Assembly (NCBI GenBank): GCA_051453625.1
Contig: JBOZIK010000001.1
Location: 285,565,194 to 285,602,762, forward strand
DNA: 37,569 bases
Source: Welwitschia mirabilis
Taxonomy: Eukaryota; Gnetophyta; Gnetopsida; Welwitschiales
Reading direction: 5' to 3'
The notes beneath the pieces were generated by a model that was not told the origin of the DNA, made no database searches, and saw nothing but the letters and a program-made list of their open reading frames with translations. Of this stretch, positions 1 through 10,726 are shown piece by piece. Numbering within the stretch: position 1 is the stretch's first letter; each line of letters starts with the position of its first letter. The position numbers and the translations under genes are program-made.

Positions 1-357
1 AAACCTTTCATTCTTGACTATTTATTTTAGTGGGAGGCTATTTATCATATTTAACTAATCATCTATAAAAAGAAAATTCTGTCATAGGTTTTAGATTTTA
101 AAGCTTTTTTTCTAAGCCTGTTGTCCCCTCCATCATCCGAACGACCACCCAGAAGACTGACTAGTGAGCTTACACAGGTATTTTATTTAATGTTTCTAGT
201 CTTTCAAAATTTAGTTTTTCATCTCTGAAATATTCTACAAAACTTTTAGAGATAATTTTTTCAAGTATTCTAGCTGTTTTAATATCTAATAAGTTAGCTC
301 GTAAACATGGTTTACCACCTAATTTATTAGGGACTAACAAGGATAAGTGGAGGGCTA
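1..357. other. AT-rich flank upstream of family-A LTR; possible polypurine tract at its end
   Basis: No gene is supported here. The last bases before the LTR (about 340-355, GGATAAGTGGAGGG) are purine-rich and sit directly before a TGTTAC start at 358, as a plus-strand polypurine tract would. That would make the LTR at 358 the 3' LTR of an element lying to the left of the window. Positions 118-166 hold a TCATCCGAACGACC segment resembling palindromic units seen inside the LTR copy at the far right. Confidence 0.35.
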
Positions 358-1053
358 TGTTACATTGCCAAATTATGCATATTTAAAAGGGTATTTTGAG
401 TTATTTTACAAGTAAATATATAGGTAAATGCTTGGTTNNNNNNNNNNNNNNNNNNNNNNNNNNNNNNNNNNNNNNNNNNNNNNNNNNNNNNNNNNNNNNN
501 NNNNNNNNNNNNNNNNNNNNNNNNNNNNNNNNNNNNNTTTAAAAGGGTATTTTGAGTTATTTTACAAGTAAATAGATAGGTAAATTCTTGGTTTCCATGA
601 TAATAAAGAGCTAAGATGAAATGGATAAAAGTATGCAATCTCCATGATAATTCACAAGCATTCTAAACAAATATAAATACTTTGTATTTTTGAAGATAAT
701 TTCTCACAAACATTGAGGCTAATGCAATAACTACAGAATTATTAAAGGCCATTGTTCACTTCATCATCTAGATGACTGNNNNNNNNNNNNNNNNNNNNNN
801 NNNNNNNNNNNNNNNNNNNNNNNNNNNNNNNNNNNNNNNNNGAGGTGGCATCATCTCCTTTATCATCCAGATGACCAGCTAGATGATACTATTATAACAT
901 CTATACTGAACATTTACTAAACTTTCATCCCTTTTCCATTTCCTCTTTGTGGCCATCATAGTTTACTCGTGCCTTTTTGTCTTTGCTATTATGTATTTTT
1001 AGTCAATAAATAGAGATATTATCCTTAACTCTTTCTTGTCTTTATTTTCACTG
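358..1053. mobile_element. LTR, family A, left copy (right boundary uncertain)
   Basis: It begins TGTTACATTGCC and aligns base for base over about 34 positions with TGTTGCGACACC at 36926. Both continue into GGGTATTTTGAGTT, then an AAGATGAAA segment, then short palindromes of the form CATCTAGATG and CATCCAGATG, then a TATA-like AATAAATAGAG near 1002-1012. This order matches an LTR (U3, TATA, R/U5). The end near 1053 (TTTTCA) is a guess. Two N gaps (438-537, 779-841) lie inside. The first is flanked by a duplicated 56-base segment. Confidence 0.6.
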
Positions 1054-1599
1054 GAAATTCTTATGACAGAAGATCAAAGGGCTAGAGATCCATCCTATAG
1101 TTCTAGAGGGACATTTTCTTAGTGTTATGCAGAATTTCCTCCATTGAGGTGTGGCTACTTTATAATAAAGATGTGTTTTAATTCTTAATACAAAACATTT
1201 CCTTTTTATGCTTCAATGTGTGATCGTTTCTCACCCTCATAGCATTTGTTGCTTTTGATCCAGTGGTAGTTTCTTTAGTGATATAGGTTATGAGGCAAAC
1301 CTTTGTCAAGGTTCTGCTTAGTTAGTTTAGGTTAAGTGCGCTATTATTTTCTTTTCCTAGATTATCTTTGCTTGAGTGTGTTTTACTTTTCTTTCATGCA
1401 TTACAAGTGATTTCTATAGATTAGGATATAAGTATTTTTCTTTTAAAGCAATTCCCTTTTTTTCTAGTTTGGCCTTTGACGAATTATAGCATTTGGGTCA
1501 AATCTCATCTATATTAGTATGTTGTTTTTGTGCATTATTATTTTTAATTAACAAGATTCTACTCAGGATATAAACATTGCATAAATAAGCACTAAAATA

Positions 1600-2437
1600 A
1601 AGGTGTAATCTTTTAAATTTGTATTTATTCTCTTCCTCTTTCTTGAGGAGGTTTTGCCTCCAAATCATTCATTCAAACTACTTCTTACTAACCTCTGCCT
1701 TTTTTCCATTCTAGTATTTTTGAAAAAGGTCCTCTTTCTGGCTAGATTTTCTCTCTGATCCTAAGGATTACTTTATTTGTCCCTAAAGTTCCTACTATTT
1801 CTCCATGATTCTTTGGCAAGCCTACCTTTTTCAAGGTCTTTGTAAAAGTCCTTAGTTAAAATAGATTAATCTACCTATGAATCATAGTATGTAGACTATC
1901 AACCAATTTTTGTATCTTTACCATCTTAGTGCTAGCTATCTGAAGTACATATCTTAATAATTGCATGAATTTATTTTCATACTAGTCCACTATCAAGGAT
2001 CCCTGTCTAAGGTTGTAGAATTTCTCTGCCATGGCATGTTTGAAGTTCTCTAAAATGTATCTCACTTGAAATCATCCTTTAAAGTCCTTGCAAAATAAAT
2101 GATTAAGAAAAGAGGGTTATTATTTTTTTGTATTCCACCATAAGTTTGTGTTCTTCCTTAATTGATATATAGCTAGGATGGCCTTTTACTTATATGTAAA
2201 GTTAAACAGTCCCAATTCCCTCTTTATTAAAATTAACCAAATCTTATCTTTAGCTACACTATCATATCCTTCAAATTTTGAGGGGTTTGTCCATCTAAAC
2301 TACATCATTAGTTTCTGAGTTGCATCATCCTAATTTCTATCATCTTTCCTAGACTGAAGCCCATCAACTAAGTGATTAACAACATTTACTAGGAATCTTA
2401 TATTTGTGGGCAATTGTACAACTCTTCTTGGAGCCAT
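1600..2437 (-). pseudogene. Ty3/gypsy gag relic (capsid domain)
   Basis: Reading the minus strand from the ATG at 2437 gives MAPRRVVQLPTN, then a retrotransposon-gag capsid region. Recognisable blocks are TNPSKFEGYDSVAKDKIWL, then YQLRKNTNLWWNTKK (the conserved LWW of plant gypsy gag), then HAMAEKFYNLRQGS, then YENKFMQLLRYV. The capsid reads almost continuously but is broken by several stops, mostly positions where relatives have Gln, Trp or Arg. No zinc knuckle, protease or polymerase can be recognised further left, because family-A LTR sequence takes over below about 1050. It probably belongs with the primer-binding site at 2502-2514 and the LTR beginning at 2523. This is a dead gene. The family assignment is firm; the lineage is not. 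Confidence 0.8.
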
Positions 2438-2501
2438 CTATTAATCTTGTCAAAAAATACTAAGATATAATTTATCATACAGTTTCAACTTCACAACCTA
2501 G

Positions 2502-2514
2502 AGATCTGATACCA
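2502..2514 (-). promoter_or_regulatory. Primer-binding site (initiator tRNA-Met type)
   Basis: On the minus strand this reads TGGTATCAGATCT; the first ten bases equal the usual plant iMet-tRNA primer-binding site. It lies 65 bases upstream of the gag ATG and 8 bases after an LTR end (…TTGACA at 2523 on the minus strand), which is the expected order LTR-PBS-gag. Confidence 0.75.
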
Positions 2515-2522
2515 AAAAGTAA

Positions 2523-5294
2523 TGTCAAAATTTTACACCAAAATCATCCAATTAAAGAAACATTTAATAGGGTAATAATATTAATTGGTGAGATAATATT
2601 ATTATATAGATATCTTAGATAACATTTGTAAACCTAAAAGTATAGTTTAGTTCTACCAGAATCATAATGTCACATCATATTAGTTAACTAATATTTAGTG
2701 CCTTTTTTTTTATATATGCTCATAAGATAAGTAACGTAATATGTCATTGTCATAAATACTCTTATTATGATGTAGTATCATATTTAGAAGGTCATCTAAA
2801 TCATAATAATGTTCTAAAGTAATAAGCCCCAGAATCCTGTTTTAATTACTCAAAAATAATTTGTACAATACTTTACATTTTATCAGGAAGGAACTTATCA
2901 AGTAGATTAACGTGTGCTACTATGAAATAAAATAAGAATAATATAATAGAAACCATATTATTGTTTTTAATAGAGGCCTTATAGTAAACCCTTAAGAGCA
3001 ATTTATATCTTCATTTAAAATGTTCACTATAAGGATTCAAATCTAAGACCCTTCACATTTTGTCTTATTATCATTCCACTAATCAACATCACTACTATTA
3101 ACTTGTTGATGATGTAAGAGGGTGAGTAGTAGGAATAGGAGTATCAACATGGAAGGTAAAAAAGATGGTAGGACATGATTGTGTAAGATAGAAGGCTATG
3201 ACAGAGGAGTAGGAAAAGGAAGGTACTACATAGTAAGGAGCTACGGTGAAGTGCATAGGTAAAGGTGGACATTGATGATGTAGTGAGGATGCGAAGATAG
3301 GGAAGAAGGGAGCATAGTGAGGGCACAAGATAATGAACGATGCGACAAGCACAGGTTGTGCCAAGTAGAGAATGTGGGAGGCAAATATAAGCATATTAGT
3401 AGAAGAGGATAGAGAGAGAATGTTGGGCATACAAGAGGTAGCATGCAAGAGTGGAGATGGCCAGCAAGATAGGCGATACATTTCGGAGTCAGCACAACCA
3501 AGGGTGCACTGAAGGAGGGAGGAACAGTTAGAAAGCTGATGGACGTGACAAGGAATGGTGGGATTGACAGGTAGGCTATGGGAAAGCATGCAATAACAAA
3601 TTATTCTGGACTTACAAATTGAGGCTATGGGATTGCAGTAACTAAGAGAATGGGGCTTGATAGGCTAATCAATTACTATGATAAGAAATGCAGGAAGAAT
3701 ATTAAGAGACTAGTAGAAGAGGTACTAGAACATGCAAAGCCATGGAAGTCAATGGAAAGCATGAGCAGTACAAAGCAAAGAGCAAGGATAGCACGACAAA
3801 GTGATAATAACAGGTAAGTATTAGGGAATAGGCATGATGAACACAAGCATGATGTGGGTTGCAAACTCTATGCAGAGGACAAGTGCACAAAGGCAGATCA
3901 GGTAGAAGATAAGGATGAAACTGAGTAACATGCTAGGTAGTGAGTTATAGGCAGTGGTGGTAGTGGAAAGAAAGGAAAGTAATGAGGGTGAGGCAGCAAG
4001 GCACACAGAGCAGGGTGCTAGTAGGAAAACAAGGAAGTTGTCATAACATCTTTTAGCAGTGGCAATGTTTACAAATGGAAGAGGAGCATGCGAAAGGAAT
4101 AATAGCTATGGAAAGAGGCACAAGTAACAGAGAAAGAAGGATATTGCACAGTGGGAGAAAAGACGGTTGATTAAAAAATCATCAATTTATTTAAATGACA
4201 TTCAAAGGTTTCATTAGAGTGTATTAAGATTAAGACTATTAAAAACAAGTAGAGGGAATAAACATTAAAGACCAAGGAGCAGTTTATTATTATAATGTCA
4301 TAAATGTTAGTGCAGCTAACATTGAGTGTACAGAAAGAAGAGGGTATAATTTATTACTCTTTGATAAATCATGTCTTTAATAAGTTATCCTGGTGATCTA
4401 TGCTTAGAAATTAAGTAAAGTGGTTAACAAAAATAAATGTGCTTAATAGAAATCAAATTCTAAACCTCATACTAGACACTATTTCAGGTCAACCAATCTA
4501 TCTACATGTTCACGTAAGACAAATATTGCATCATCAATTACAAGTCCATAGTTTTAATTAAGACATCTAATGTTCTTAACTATTTTAATAATTATAATCA
4601 TGGAGTATTTTTAATAACACTTTAGTTAGAATCTATGGTTAAACTATTGTTGAATTCATCTACTTAGGTTCTAACATAAGAAATAATAAACTACAAGAAA
4701 TTAATAGAATTTTCATCAAGGAGTAACAATTTCATAATTAAAGCACAACATATTTTCTCAATATTAATAATAATAAAGTAACATATTTAATTCTCAAGAG
4801 AAATAATAGATCAATGAAATTCTCTATCAAATAGTTAACATTTGCAAAAAAAAAGGAGAAGTCCTTTATTGCATAAAACTAAAACATAAAACTGAAAGAT
4901 TGCTGTCTCTTCAATAGGTACAATTGATAATCATGCAAACTAATAACTAAGCATGAAATGTTCAAAAAACATCTGCATAACAACTAAAGTAAATATGCAA
5001 GAGATACTCAGATAAGGACCACTAGCTCTTGCTTGCATCCTCATTTGCATTCATTCCTAAACAGGCACAAATGGTGTGAGAACTGCATCCCACTATAGTT
5101 TCTAGTATGGCCCATAACAAGGAACAGGTTGGGAAGGAAGGTTTTCAAGATAAGTTTAAGAGTTACATAACAATAATACATCACCAAGACCTTTCATCAT
5201 TTTACATTAACTTCTTTATAATTATGCATATCAAAAATCAAGTAATCCAAGTGCACCCTATCACGAGGGGGTATAAATCATATAGTTATGCACA
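2523..5294 (-). mobile_element. Probable long LTR (about 2.8 kb) with PBS on one side and PPT-like site on the other
   Basis: The left edge TGTCAAAATT at 2523 is set by the adjacent primer-binding site. The right edge (…TATGCACA at 5294) is suggested by a purine tract, AAAAAGGGGAGATA on the minus strand, immediately outside it. In element orientation the LTR would start TGTGCATAAC and end TTGACA. No second copy is present, so only the two edge signals support the extent, and the two edges may belong to different insertions. The sequence is otherwise AT-rich non-coding DNA, apart from the purine-rich block described separately. Confidence 0.35.
3100..4160. other. Purine-rich, strand-asymmetric block of about 1 kb
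   Basis: The plus strand is dominated by A and G (GGAAGG, GGAGTAGG, AAGAGG tracts). It is visibly less AT-rich than its surroundings and lacks the long A or T runs found elsewhere. The minus strand is therefore open in several overlapping frames (3098-3589, 3241-3501, 3676-4006), giving Ser/Leu/Cys-rich translations with no recognisable domain. Several frames being open together argues for composition rather than coding. It could be U3 sequence of a long LTR, a decayed satellite or part of a non-coding transcript. Confidence 0.5.
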
Positions 5295-5311
5295 TATCTC
5301 CCCTTTTTGCC
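5295..5311 (-). promoter_or_regulatory. Possible polypurine tract
   Basis: On the minus strand this reads GGCAAAAAGGGGAGATA, followed directly by TGTGCATAAC. An A-run plus GGGGAGA before TG is the usual form of a plant LTR-retrotransposon plus-strand primer. The short reading frame 5107-5394 on the opposite strand covers it and is not believed to be a gene. Confidence 0.4.
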
Positions 5312-7280
5312 ATGGTAGTTCAGTCTCATGGCCTTGGGACTTCCAACAGAGAGTTACACTTCCTAAAGTCCATACAATTGCTTACCCTAACTAGTATTAT
5401 ATTTCATAATTTAATTTCACAAAGGTTAATGGTCAACTAAGGTACCTAAGTGCAAGGCTCTCAAAAGGGCTAATCAAGAAAGACTTAATGACAATAGTTG
5501 ATGACAAGTTCACTTAAGTTTTACAAGATGTTCACAAAGCTCAAACTCAATAAAACTCCTAGTAAACTGACACAAGATTTATTGAAGGACTATAAGATTA
5601 CATAGAAATAATGATACACACACAGATAAAAGGCATGTTGTATCAATCAAGTTACAAAATACAAGGAAAAGAAATTCAAACATAAGCCATGCAAGTATTT
5701 AAAAGAGATTTATGGAACACACCTAGTCTTAGTAAAACTCCAAGATACTCCTATCTGAATCAAGTTGCACACGATCAAGTCACATGATATGACTCTACTA
5801 ACACGGGAAATTCAAGTATTTATAACCAAGATCTAAGAGTAAGACTAGTAGTAGGGTTTATGTTTCTACAAGAAGTTTAGAATCTTAACCCTTTCTTTCC
5901 ATTTCTGGCCACTGGGTGTAAACAATAACATAACAATATCTATTGATTAATTAAACTACATGAAATAAAATAGCAAGAACATTTATTTTCAATCACACAT
6001 CATCACTACTATATAAATAAAACATAACTAAGAAAAATATATATATTGAGCTACAGTTAAATTTCAAAATAAGTCAAGATATCCAAAGTCAAACTACATC
6101 AATAGATAATCATGCATAAGCTATAGTAAAGTTCAAAAATTAATTAAGTCTTTAACTTAACATACAAAAAGTAATAACTTCAAGTTATTCTTCTAGTAAT
6201 ACTAAGGTAATATCCTACAAATACTTCTAATTTTAACATCATTTATTTTATAGATATTTTTATCTTTAACAACTTAAACTAAAGTTATTTGTTATTGTTA
6301 AACTTATAAGATCTATTTGTTTATCTAAATTAGTTAAAAGGTTTTCTAACCTTGGCAAAACTCTAGACATGACAGATTTAGTGTCTTGATTTTAAGTATG
6401 ACTAGCGCATACCTTAAATGCTTTTAATAAGTTGAAGAAGTAATAATTAATCTTTGGTGTCATCTTTTAAATAGTAAGTGTGGATATTTGATATACTTGT
6501 TATGCTTCTTTTTGTACTAAAATATGTTGAGCATATTATTATTTATGATTGATTTCTTCATGTTTACATCTTAATCTATAATTTATACTAATATTAAAGG
6601 TCTTTAGGAATTCTAACATACTTTTCAGGGTTATACAGATATGCTATAAAAACTAAGATGGCTTAAGGTCTTCACTAATACTCATATGATGAATAAGATT
6701 ATGTCACAATGCTTGAGCTTTGACAAATCTTAACATTTTCTGTTTTATAGCAAAGTAAGTCTATTTTTGTTTTTGAACTCTTACTATTATGTTCATGTTA
6801 GATTTTGAGTGCCACACTTATTCCTAGCCTTAATCCGTAACCTTTTAAACGTTTCTTCTATTTTTATTTTTGTTTCACTAAAATCTCTTTTTTTTGCATT
6901 TGGTTTTATACTTGTTTTATTGTAGTTTACTAGAAAACATTTGGGCATGGCTTCATAACATTTGTGTCCCTAGGGTAATCTTGTGTTTTATATGTTTCAA
7001 AATTAAGGTACAAGTGTAGCCACATTTTCACCATAAATAAGCTTTTTTGCACACTTGCTAGGAAGGAAACTAATGAGAACTTATAAGATGAACATATACT
7101 TAAGAATGAACAACCACTTGAGGAGAGTCATACCTTTGAGAATGAGATAATTAGCAACCTGTTTGAGGAAGAGAACATTAAAGAAAACTCCATATGACCC
7201 ATCATATGTAGAACCTTTACCTTCTTCTCAACATTTTCATGAGTAAAACAATTCTATCACCTCTTCATATTTTGAGCAAG
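5312..7280. other. AT-rich stretch without a supported gene
   Basis: I see no conserved protein blocks on either strand. Frames near 7080-7280 (plus) are Glu/Asn-rich and may be the N-terminal side of the Athila-like pol scrap that follows, but nothing diagnostic appears before 7290. Confidence 0.5.
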
Positions 7281-7289
7281 ATTCAAGCT

Positions 7290-7510
7290 TCAAAAAAGAA
7301 AAAAAACCTTCTTTAGAATTAAAACTACTTTCTAATAATCTTAAGCATGATTATGTTAATAAAAATTCACTTTGTTGAGTGATTTCCAACTCACCTTTGT
7401 CTTCCCTTCGAGATGATGTCTTATGAGACTTGTTGAGAAAACCTAAAGAAGGTAAAGGATGGACCATTTTAGACCTTAAACACATAACCTTCACTACTTC
7501 CATTGATGTT
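7290..7510 (+). pseudogene. Athila-like Ty3/gypsy pol fragment (protease-RT linker)
   Basis: The plus-strand translation contains KKPSLELKLLSNNLKHDY, then VISNSPLSS, then DLLRKPKEGKGWTILDLK. This matches the block that precedes the reverse transcriptase in Athila-type elements (pattern PP-LELK-LP-HLKYAYL … GWTI-DIKGIS). Two stops interrupt it. The RT that should follow is not visible: by about 7560 the frame dissolves into AT-rich DNA. It is an isolated scrap with no LTR that can be assigned to it. Confidence 0.65.
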
Positions 7511-7559
7511 CTCTCTAAATTTTTAGACTCATGTGTAAAGATTTATATGGATTCTCTAC

Positions 7560-8348
7560 CAGTTTAGAACCCTTCATCTAATGATAGCCCTTGTACCCCT
7601 GAGTTTCTCAACTTTCATGCCATGCAACCTTTATGCATGCATTACCTTAGAAGACCTTATTTTGAAAAAAGTTTAATTATCCATCTTATATGTATTTACT
7701 ACCCCTCTATACTTTCACCCCCTCATCAATTTCACTTGTTTCTCTATGCCCTACCACTACCGTATTTTTCCTCTAGCCAATACTCTTGCCCATGAAGTAT
7801 TTGGAGCCTTAAAATATGCCTCCTTTAAAAGAAACATTACCCCAAAATTTCTCCTCATCTACATTTCCCATCTCTATTTTATTATTCTATCCCTCTGCCT
7901 CCTATTCCCGAGTGACCCTCACAGTGTTTATTTGAATGCTCTTTTTACAGAAGCACAGAGATTGTCCACTTTGCATGTCATTGCTAGTTGTGACAGCGTT
8001 AACGAGAAACTACAATTTTGAAGAATGCCACAGCCTGCAGAATAGCCTGCGAAAGCAGAGTTTAAACCTTTCAGAAGATTGGCTTTTTGTCTCATACCTG
8101 GACTCAGCCATGCCGTAACGAGTTCTATATCTATCATCTCATATGTACTGCGGTTGGCGCAAGCACTGACAGTACTGATTGCAGCTTAGCATTTCTGCAG
8201 AACCTGGTTCCCACCTCAACTATTTATTGCAGCTTGGTCTATCAAGGTTCAAGCAACCATTTGAAAGACTGGACAGCAAGAAATTAAGGTGAGCACTTGG
8301 GACTTTGTACCATCCTAGGAGCCATTCAATTGTACACTTGGATCTCGA
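7560..8348 (+). other. Untranslated or 5' region upstream of the interrupted membrane-protein frame
   Basis: From about 7930 base composition rises well above the AT-rich background and stays so up to the copia insertion, suggesting gene-associated DNA. Several short frames overlap (for example 7936-8118, 8087-8287) and none resembles a known protein. AAG|GTGAGC at 8285-8293 is a good splice-donor match, so an upstream non-coding exon could end at 8287. In-frame TAG at 8316-8318 precedes the ATG at 8349. Confidence 0.35.
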
Positions 8349-8559
8349 ATGAGAAGCCACAGAGGAGGCGGATCTTGCAGAAGTATTATGCATCAATGGA
8401 AGAGGGAAGAGGCTCCTGTCTTTTGCTTTCAAAGCATCAGAGCCAAAAACATCGCTCTCCTTCGTTCGCCGATCCTTTGTCTTACGGTGATTGCTGCAGT
8501 TCTGCTTATCGTTATTGTTATTTCTGGTTCTAAGATTGCGAAGATACTAGAGGAAGAGG
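8349..8559 (+). pseudogene. Interrupted single-pass membrane protein, N-terminal part
   Basis: It starts at the first ATG after an in-frame stop (8316-8318). The frame gives about 30 basic, Arg/Lys-rich residues, then a hydrophobic segment (about residues 36-59: SPILCLTVIAAVLLIVIVIS) suited to one membrane helix, then GSKIAKILEEE. The copia element begins at 8560. Skipping that element and one copy of the 5-bp duplication continues the same frame into the segment at 13857 (…LEEE then ETQKQLEAWNN), which shows they were once contiguous. A basic tail followed by a membrane helix suggests a type II orientation. The family is not recognised. Composition is clearly richer in G+C than the flanks. 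Confidence 0.6.
8555..8559. repeat. Target-site duplication AGAGG, left copy
   Basis: AGAGG directly precedes the LTR terminus TGTTA at 8560 and is repeated at 13857-13861 directly after the other LTR terminus (CTAACA). Five bases is the usual length for copia integrase. Confidence 0.92.
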
Positions 8560-8763
8560 TGTTAAAAACTACAGTATAAAGAAATTGAGAGGGAAAAATC
8601 TCATATTATTGAATGGAAATGCTGACCATATATATAGCCTTTACATAACAAACACAACAAGAAATAAGCAATGTATGTCTAACAGAACTAAAACTAAAAC
8701 AAACACATAAATATCCCTTAATTATAGGAAATTATTATTGGACTGATAACAAACTACCTAATA
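8560..8763 (-). repeat. Copia 3' LTR (204 bp)
   Basis: It aligns with both pieces of the other LTR (12794-12909 and 13736-13856). In element orientation the outer end is intact (…AACA at 8560). The inner start is TATTAGG where the other copy has TGTTAGG, a G-to-A loss of the canonical TG. It has about 30 bases around 8590-8625 that the 5' copy lacks. Confidence 0.9.
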
Positions 8764-8780
8764 AATCCTCTCTTGAACTA
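8764..8780 (-). promoter_or_regulatory. Copia polypurine tract
   Basis: On the minus strand CAAGAGAGGATT lies directly before the 3' LTR, the expected place and composition for the plus-strand primer. Confidence 0.7.
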
Positions 8781-8805
8781 AATGTTTGTAGCATTTAGCT
8801 TACAT

Positions 8806-9318
8806 NNNNNNNNNNNNNNNNNNNNNNNNNNNNNNNNNNNNNNNNNNNNNNNNNNNNNNNNNNNNNNNNNNNNNNNNNNNNNNNNNNNNNNNNNNNNNNN
8901 NNNNNNNNNNNNNNNNNNNNNNNNNNNNNNNNNNNNNNNNNNNNNNNNNNNNNNNNNNNNNNNNNNNNNNNNNNNNNNNNNNNNNNNNNNNNNNNNNNNN
9001 NNNNNNNNNNNNNNNNNNNNNNNNNNNNNNNNNNNNNNNNNNNNNNNNNNNNNNNNNNNNNNNNNNNNNNNNNNNNNNNNNNNNNNNNNNNNNNNNNNNN
9101 NNNNNNNNNNNNNNNNNNNNNNNNNNNNNNNNNNNNNNNNNNNNNNNNNNNNNNNNNNNNNNNNNNNNNNNNNNNNNNNNNNNNNNNNNNNNNNNNNNNN
9201 NNNNNNNNNNNNNNNNNNNNNNNNNNNNNNNNNNNNNNNNNNNNNNNNNNNNNNNNNNNNNNNNNNNNNNNNNNNNNNNNNNNNNNNNNNNNNNNNNNNN
9301 NNNNNNNNNNNNNNNNNN
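8806..9318. other. Assembly gap (513 N) over copia RNase H
   Basis: The reverse-transcriptase frame runs into the gap at 9319 and the tail of the element resumes at 8805, so the gap should cover the RT end and RNase H. Long reading frames through it are artefacts. Confidence 0.95.
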
Positions 9319-10429
9319 CCATTTCGCTACTTGCAAATGCAGCTCGATAGGATTCTTCATATATCTGCTAATTAGATTCGCCTCGAACATCATACTTGGA
9401 TGAGTTGCTATGAGATACATGAAACTACCAACAACTTGTTTGTAATATGTCTTGTCCACCTTAACTCCACCTTCATCTTTTGTAAGCTTAACAACTGAAA
9501 TAATCGAATTGTGGACAAAGTTACTTTTATCCATTTCGAACCTTTGTAGAAGTTTGATGCATATTTCTTTTGGCTAATAAAATTCCCATCTAATTTTTGC
9601 AACACCTCAAGACCAAGAAAATACCTCATCTTTCTGAGATCAGTCATGTCAAACTCATGCTCCATGGAGTTTTTGAAGTCTATAATCATGAAATCATCAT
9701 TTCCAGTAAAAATAAGGTCATCAACATACAAACTTATAATCAACAATTTGCCATCTTTCTTTGTTTTGATGAATAAAGTATGCTCATAGTGACACTTATC
9801 AAAACCTTCCTTCATAAAATATGCTTCTATACGGCTGTACCAAGCATGTTGTGCTTACTTAAGTCCATAAAGTGCCTTTTTTAGATTATAAACTTTATGC
9901 TCATTTCCCCTTTGCACATAACCACAAAGCTACTCCACAAAAACATCTTCATGTAACCCACCATGTAAAAATGTCAACTTCACATCTAGCTGGTAGATAG
10001 ACCATCCCTTTTGAGTCGCAAGTGCTATAACTAAATGAATTGTCTCCATGCATACCATAGGTGTAAATACCTCTGTGTAGTCCACTCCATGTTGTTGAGC
10101 ATGCCCCTTCACAATAAGCCTAGCTTTGTATTTATTCACCTTCCCATTTTCATCAAACTTAGTCTTACAGACCCTCTTCACACTAACCTTTTTTGCCCCC
10201 TCAGGTAATTTCCATGTGCTATTTCTTTCTATTGCTTCCATTTGAGTGTCCATAGCTTTTCTCCACTTCTTGCTTTTTACAGCATTTTCAAAATTAATAG
10301 AATTAGTTGTTGCAAGCATAACAAATTGAGCTTCATTATCTTCCTTAGAAAGTCCTTCTCTAGTTATGTAATCTCTCATCCAAGCTAGTGGAATTCTATT
10401 CCTTCCTTCATTCAAGCTACTAGAGCCTT
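9319..10429 (-). pseudogene. Copia reverse transcriptase relic
   Basis: The translation begins near 10420 with a KKWRKAMDTQMEAIERN block, then YKARLIVKGHAQQHGVDYTEVF, then SIYQLDVKLTFLHGG, which carries the first catalytic Asp. The second frame block has SLYVDDLIFTGND, with the YVDD active site intact at 9718-9729, then MRYFLGLEVL. A frameshift near 9540 moves the C-terminal part (DEGGVKVDKTYYKQVVGSFM) into another frame. Between 9830 and 9930 the YGLK-AP-AWY block has an in-frame stop. RT copies the element RNA; this copy cannot make a whole protein. The domain lies downstream of integrase, as in Ty1/copia. Confidence 0.92.
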
Positions 10430-10726
10430 NNNNNNNNNNNNNNNNNNNNNNNNNNNNNNNNNNNNNNNNNNNNNNNNNNNNNNNNNNNNNNNNNNNNNNN
10501 NNNNNNNNNNNNNNNNNNNNNNNNNNNNNNNNNNNNNNNNNNNNNNNNNNNNNNNNNNNNNNNNNNNNNNNNNNNNNNNNNNNNNNNNNNNNNNNNNNNN
10601 NNNNNNNNNNNNNNNNNNNNNNNNNNNNNNNNNNNNNNNNNNNNNNNNNNNNNNNNNNNNNNNNNNNNNNNNNNNNNNNNNNNNNNNNNNNNNNNNNNNN
10701 NNNNNNNNNNNNNNNNNNNNNNNNNN
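10430..10726. other. Assembly gap (297 N) between copia integrase and RT
   Basis: The gap separates the integrase C-terminal side from the start of RT. The reading frame is open on both sides. Confidence 0.95.

Noticed and set aside
3098-3589. 163-codon minus-strand open frame
   Set aside because: Overlapping frames in the same block are also open, and the residues follow the purine bias of the opposite strand. No domain is recognisable.
5107-5394. 95-codon plus-strand frame
   Set aside because: It spans a likely LTR/polypurine junction, has no recognisable domain and no upstream signals.
8295-8348. Coding extension upstream of the ATG at 8349
   Set aside because: An in-frame TAG at 8316-8318 stops it, and no ATG lies between the TAG and 8349.
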